Shown here piece after piece: positions 57,010-64,000 of a stretch of DNA of 64,000 bases. Origin of the DNA: Scylla paramamosain (taxonomy: Eukaryota > Arthropoda > Malacostraca > Decapoda > Portunidae). The position numbers and the translations under genes were made by a program. Under the pieces are notes generated by a model. The model made no database searches, was not told where the DNA came from, and saw only the letters and a program-made list of their open reading frames with translations. Each line of letters opens with the position of its first letter. The first letter of the stretch is position 1. The stretch covers positions 6,295,501 to 6,359,500 of the forward strand of contig NC_087190.1 of assembly GCF_035594125.1 (NCBI RefSeq), read 5' to 3'.

Positions 57010-57259
57010 ATGGCCACGCTGGGGAGGTGAGGTGAGGTGGGTCAGAACAGCAAAAGGGGGTCACTGAACCCTGGCAGGACACTCAGGTGCACACAAGTCC
57101 GCCACGCTGCCAGCCGGGCCGAGATGGACACCCTGGACTGTCCTGTTGCCCAGACCCACCCACTAGCATGCAGAGAGTGTATTAGTGGGGAGTGTGTGAC
57201 GTGCAGCGACTCCCCACAAACTTAGCGTATCCCTGTCCATTCCTTTCCTCTTCTGCTAC
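57010..57259. other. GC-richer unassigned sequence
   Basis: A 62-codon frame (57,037-57,225) with several Cys and His is present but shows no regular zinc-finger spacing. Not called. Confidence 0.4.
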
Positions 57260-57500
57260 ACTGAAGTGACACTGAGGACAAGATGTACAGCATGCGTGTT
57301 CTCAAGGCATCACATCACACCACAGTTTACCTTGGAAGGAAAGTGTGAGGGGGACAAGATAGCTAGCTAGACTGAAGTGACACTGAGGACAAGATATACA
57401 GCATGTGCATTCTCAAGACACCAATCAGGACACCACAGCACACCACAGCTCACTTTGGAAGAATGATGGGAGGAGGACAAGACAGTTAGCTAGACTGAAG
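57260..57500. repeat. Tandem duplication, about 111-122 bp units
   Basis: ACTGAAGTGACACTGAGGAC begins units at 57,260 and 57,371, and a stub at 57,493. Shared inner text: AAGATRTACAGCATG, TTCTCAAG, GGACAAGA and TAGCTAGACT. Confidence 0.85.
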
Positions 57501-57849
57501 TGAAGAGTGTGAAGTGAAGAGAGTGGTGGTGCTGTGCTGCAGGAGGGCTAATGGGTACCGATGTTTCAAATTCACAGCAGCCCGGGGAGGACGGCTGCAG
57601 AACTGATTAGGAATCAGACTTGCTCCCTGCCCACAGCTCACAGCTCACACAGACACTGACCCAAACACAGCAATCAGTGGTGGCAAGGAATCTCATGTCT
57701 AGCCTGTGGCAGTAATGACTAAGTGAGGTGTGGGAGTGGTGCACAGGTGCCTTAGACTCAGCCACCACCACAAGAAAAAATAGTTCATTGGTCCACAGTC
57801 CAGGACAGATGCAGTACTGACCAGTATTCCTATGAGGTGGCAGCTCCCA

Positions 57850-58889
57850 CTGTGATGTTAGGAGTGCCTGGCAGTGCCTGAGCTTGTCTCGGCAGAAATG
57901 TTAAGCGAAAAGAATGGAAGGTTCCCGTGCAAAGACTGTGGAAGGTGTACACGCTGTCCGGGAACCTCAGAAGATATGCAGAGGTGCACAGCTTGGGCCC
58001 GTTTGTGTGTGACTGCTGTGGCAAGACGTTCGTGCAGAGACGCCTGCTTATCCTGCACACCAATAAGCAGGCCTGCCTCCATGCCTCCCGTGGGCGCTTC
58101 GGGGTGATGAGCATCCACCGGGGCCTGAAGTGTGAGGAGTGCGGCCGCAACTTCTCCAAACCTGAGTCGCTGGCGGCACACACGGCCTTGCACCTCACGG
58201 GCGGTACCATCATGTGCGAGGTGTGCAACAAACTGTTCTCCAGCAAGACACGACACAACTCAAGCGCCACCACGTCATGCACACCGGCGCAAGGAACTTC
58301 CTGTGCAGGAGGTGCGGGCGGACGTACACCCCAAAGTGGGGACCTCAACAAACACATCGACGCAGCATACGGGGGCGTCGGGGACAGTGAATTTGAAGAG
58401 GAGGAGGAGGAGGTGCTGGTGGTGCCCATCGCGCACTTCAGCGACAAGCGAAAGCGTTACCGTTCCCTGGGCAGCCTTAGGAAGCACCAGTGTGAGGAGT
58501 GTGGGAGTCGCTTCAGCCACCGCGACGTCCTCATCAAGCACTACTCTACATACACCTGCACCAAGCCCTTCCAGTGCGAGGAGTGGAGCAAAGCATTTGC
58601 CCGGAAGGACATCCTGGCCACGCATGCCCTCCGCCACACCAAGAGGCGGGCGTTCACCTGCGACGACTGTGGCACAGATTTCTGGAAAAAGAGCTCTCTT
58701 CGGCAGCACGTCATGACCCACCTCCTCCCAGAGTTCAAGTGTGAGGTCTGCGGTAAGGAGTTCCGGGTCAAGGTGTCCCTGGAGAACCATCTGCGAGTCC
58801 AATGCGGCGTCAAGGAGTTTGCCTGTGTGCACTGCGGTAAGGAGTTCATGCTCAAGCCGCCACATTCGCTCCGCTCACAAGATGTAGTG
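57850..58889 (+). pseudogene. C2H2 zinc-finger array, frameshifted
   Basis: A GC-rich block reading as about nine C2H2 fingers of a DNA-binding regulator: FPCKDCG (frame of 57,874, start region MPELVSAEMLSEKNG), then after a frameshift near 57,945 FVCDCCGKTFVQRRLLILH, LKCEECGRNFSKPESLAAH and IMCEVCNKLFSS. A two-break stretch (about 58,253-58,335) follows where another frame gives LKRHHVMHTGARNFLCRRCG. Then come an acidic run of Glu, HQCEECGSRFSHRDVLIKH, FQCEEWSKAF (second Cys lost to Trp), FTCDDCGTDFWKKSSLRQH, FKCEVCGKEFRVKVSLENH and FACVHCGKEF. It ends abruptly at a (GT)n tract. Three frame breaks and one lost Cys mark a pseudogene; an exon of a gene with assembly errors is the alternative. 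Confidence 0.78.
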
Positions 58890-58899
58890 GTGTGTGTGT

Positions 58900-58940
<41 letters not shown>
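58890..58940. repeat. (GT)n microsatellite
   Basis: About 50 bp, cutting off the zinc-finger frame. Confidence 0.96.
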
Positions 58941-58941
<1 letters not shown>

Positions 58942-59027
58942 TGCCTTGGCTATCATAAGGACACAAGAACATAAAGGAAGCTACAAGAAGTAACTCACTC
59001 ACATCTTGCTAAGGATGTAAGAGAGGA

Positions 59028-59175
59028 AGACTAGACTGGCTGACTGACTGGTTGACTGACTGACTGACTGGTTGGCTGGCTGGCTCTGGCTTTCTAGCTT
59101 TCTGGCTGGCTGGCCGGCTGGCTGGCTGGGTGACTGACTTGAGTGACTGACCGACTGAACGAACGAACGAACGAA
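59028..59175. repeat. Tetranucleotide TGAC/TGGC/GAAC array
   Basis: CTGACTGACTGG, GGCTGGCTGGC and ACGAACGAACGAAC blocks with smooth transition between tetramers. Confidence 0.88.
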
Positions 59176-59609
59176 CCAAACACCAGCACTGCATGAGTCA
59201 GTTAGCACCACAACAATACCACTGAACTATATCAAAATAGCATGTGATAAATGACGTATAACATAGATGTATTAAGGCAGAGCAGAAGGTAGCAATGGGT
59301 CTCTACATGATGTCAAACTGCAATTGGGGGAGGCTTGAAGTGTCCAACCCCACTACTACTACTACTACTACTACTACACACTACTTTACAAGACTGTACA
59401 TGAGATTCTTTGTATTATTATGAGAGGGATGGATACAAATAGTGCCATATGTATATATCATTTGTTTTTCCCACATGTATAGTATTCAAACCTATTTTAA
59501 TATCAAGTAGGAGGGGTGTAGTAAGGTCTGTAAGATTGTTCCAGTATGTGTGTGAGTCTGTTGTGCTTTGTCTGGGCCGCCTTGTGTGAGACTGCTGGCT
59601 TGTGATTGT
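59176..59609. other. Unassigned sequence
   Basis: Contains a short (ACT)n at 59,350-59,378. No gene recognised. Confidence 0.4.
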
Positions 59610-60180
59610 TAATGAGTTTCTTACGTACAAAAAACGTCAAAATGCATGCAAAGTACCCTACATGGTGAAGCGAAAAGTCACTACAAGATACGCATATTGT
59701 GAGTGTTTTTGAGCTTATTAGGTACGAAAACGCTAAAAAGCATGAATAGCACTCTATACTGAGAAAAAAAGAATAACATTACCAAATACATGTATTTTGA
59801 GTGTATTTCACATTGCTAGGTACCAAAACGCCGAAATACATGCAAAACACCCTATATGGGGAAAAGAAAGGAGATTTTCAGAAACGTGTCTTTTGAATGT
59901 TTATGAGCGTTGCTAGGCACCAAAACGATAATAAGCATGGATAATAAGCAAGACCCTATATGGGAAAATAAAATATTATCAAAAACGTTTCTTTTCAATG
60001 TATTTGAGCTACTTACGTACCATGAAGTTGAAACGCATAAAAAAAAAAAAAACACTTTATGGATAAACAGCATAACTTTACCAAAAACGTGCATTTTGAG
60101 TGCTTTTGAGCTTTTTACGTAGAAAAATACCAATATGCAAGCAAAGTACTTTATATGGGGAAACGAAAACACATCACGAG
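59610..60180. repeat. Satellite segment
   Basis: The 96-bp satellite reappears in reverse orientation, starting TTTCTTACGTAC, after about 23 kb of other DNA. Confidence 0.9.
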
Positions 60181-60829
60181 TGTGTGCGTGTGTGTGTGTG
60201 TGTGACTCCTGCCTCTGTGACGGCTATGTGTCGGTGGGGGTAGCTTGGTATCGGAGTCGACTATTAATTTTCTCGATAATCATCACTAACAACATCCTTG
60301 TGCAAGTGGGTTATCAAAGTTAGTCTGGCGTGTTGCGTTTTATTTAGGAAAATAAATTGTCTTTCAGTTCAACAACAGTGCACTTCTATACTACTCAATC
60401 ACACGACTAAGATTATTAGCAAAGTTATTAAGACTCTTGTATCTTGGTCAGAGTCTAAGTCTTTGAGTAACTCGTGACAGAGCGACACGGGTTGTGCGTC
60501 TGTACTATCTTGGTGTCTGGCTGTTACTGCCTCTAAAAGGGACTTGAGGATTGTCCGAGAGATGTCTAGGCATACATCATAGATTTCCATAGCCAATAAT
60601 ATGAAGCAAAATGAATGACGTTTTAATCTCCACCCAATGGGAGGTAAGCCTTTAACAAGCTGAATGGGCATAAAACAAACCAGCTGTTTATAGTTAAGCT
60701 TGGCTGTTATCAATTCAACGTCCTGTTCACCTCTTGCACAATTCTAATACTGGCGTTAGATTCTCTAACGCGTCTCTAATTCTATTTTTATATCTATTCT
60801 TTTCTTCATGCAAAATAGTGCCTATTACA
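60181..60829. mobile_element. Solo LTR in satellite
   Basis: A 649-bp insertion beginning TGTGTGCG and ending CCTATTACA (TG...CA), flanked on each side by CGAG (60,177-60,180 and 60,830-60,833). Removing it and one CGAG rebuilds a normal monomer: CATCACGAG joined to AAACGTATATTATGAG. An AATAAA at 60,351-60,356 would serve as poly(A) signal if the element reads on the plus strand. It has no coding sequence. These features fit a solo LTR left by recombination. Family unknown; it does not resemble the candidate LTR at 48,725. Confidence 0.75.
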
Positions 60830-60833
60830 CGAG

Positions 60834-64000
<3,167 letters not shown>

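Noticed and set aside
57037..57225. Small Cys/His-rich 62-codon protein
   Set aside because: No regular metal-binding spacing, no similarity recognised, short and in a repeat-rich context.
58275..58865. A 196-codon minus-strand frame
   Set aside because: Antisense shadow of the zinc-finger array; no domain recognised.

Overview
The window is eukaryotic, repeat-dominated nuclear DNA. Very long dinucleotide arrays, a large AT-rich satellite, several non-LTR retrotransposon families, Gypsy, Ginger, P, Mutator-like and PIF/Harbinger DNA elements, a tRNA-derived SINE and CCTAA-rich DNA all point to an arthropod. A decapod crustacean fits best, but that is inference. No intact, clearly functional host gene was found. 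Host-derived material consists of a broken protein-kinase domain, an intronless broken archease copy and a frameshifted C2H2 zinc-finger array.

Layout. 1-8,219: microsatellites up to about 0.8 kb, a GC-rich kinase pseudogene (about 2,690-3,343) and two minus-strand LINE fragments. 8,220-36,590: a satellite of about 96-bp monomers. Five monomer types recur in fixed order and form a higher-order unit of about 480 bp. The array changes orientation several times and contains a fold-back inverted duplication (23,025-25,066). Inserted in it are a P-superfamily element with a THAP domain (28,835-30,366, 8-bp target duplication), a Ginger-type transposon with an open 588-codon integrase gene (31,005-33,521) and a LINE 3' end (35,262-36,098). 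36,591-43,155: a LINE 5' half, a Mutator-like transposase with one spliceable intron, a tRNA-Val-like SINE and an RTE-like reverse-transcriptase relic. 43,157-44,415: a local tandem duplication whose second copy carries a 666-bp PIF/Harbinger element; the first copy preserves the empty site. 44,740-48,724: a decayed Gypsy-type pol with a 234-bp internal duplication over the reverse-transcriptase active site. 48,870-59,600: CCTAA-rich DNA, the archease pseudogene, a purine tract, nested inverted repeats, minisatellites, three LINE 3' tails in a row and the zinc-finger pseudogene. 59,610-64,000: the same satellite again, interrupted by a 649-bp solo LTR with a 4-bp target duplication, running off the window.

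The coding sequences do not form a pathway; they are independent mobile elements and dead gene copies. The satellite makes up about 26-27 kb, roughly 40% of the window, and its regular consensus lets several insertions be mapped to the base. The most informative items are the five-type satellite and its inversions, the open Ginger gene lying inside a (TA)n tract that replaced a satellite box, the THAP-bearing P-like element, and the Harbinger insertion with its paralogous empty site.
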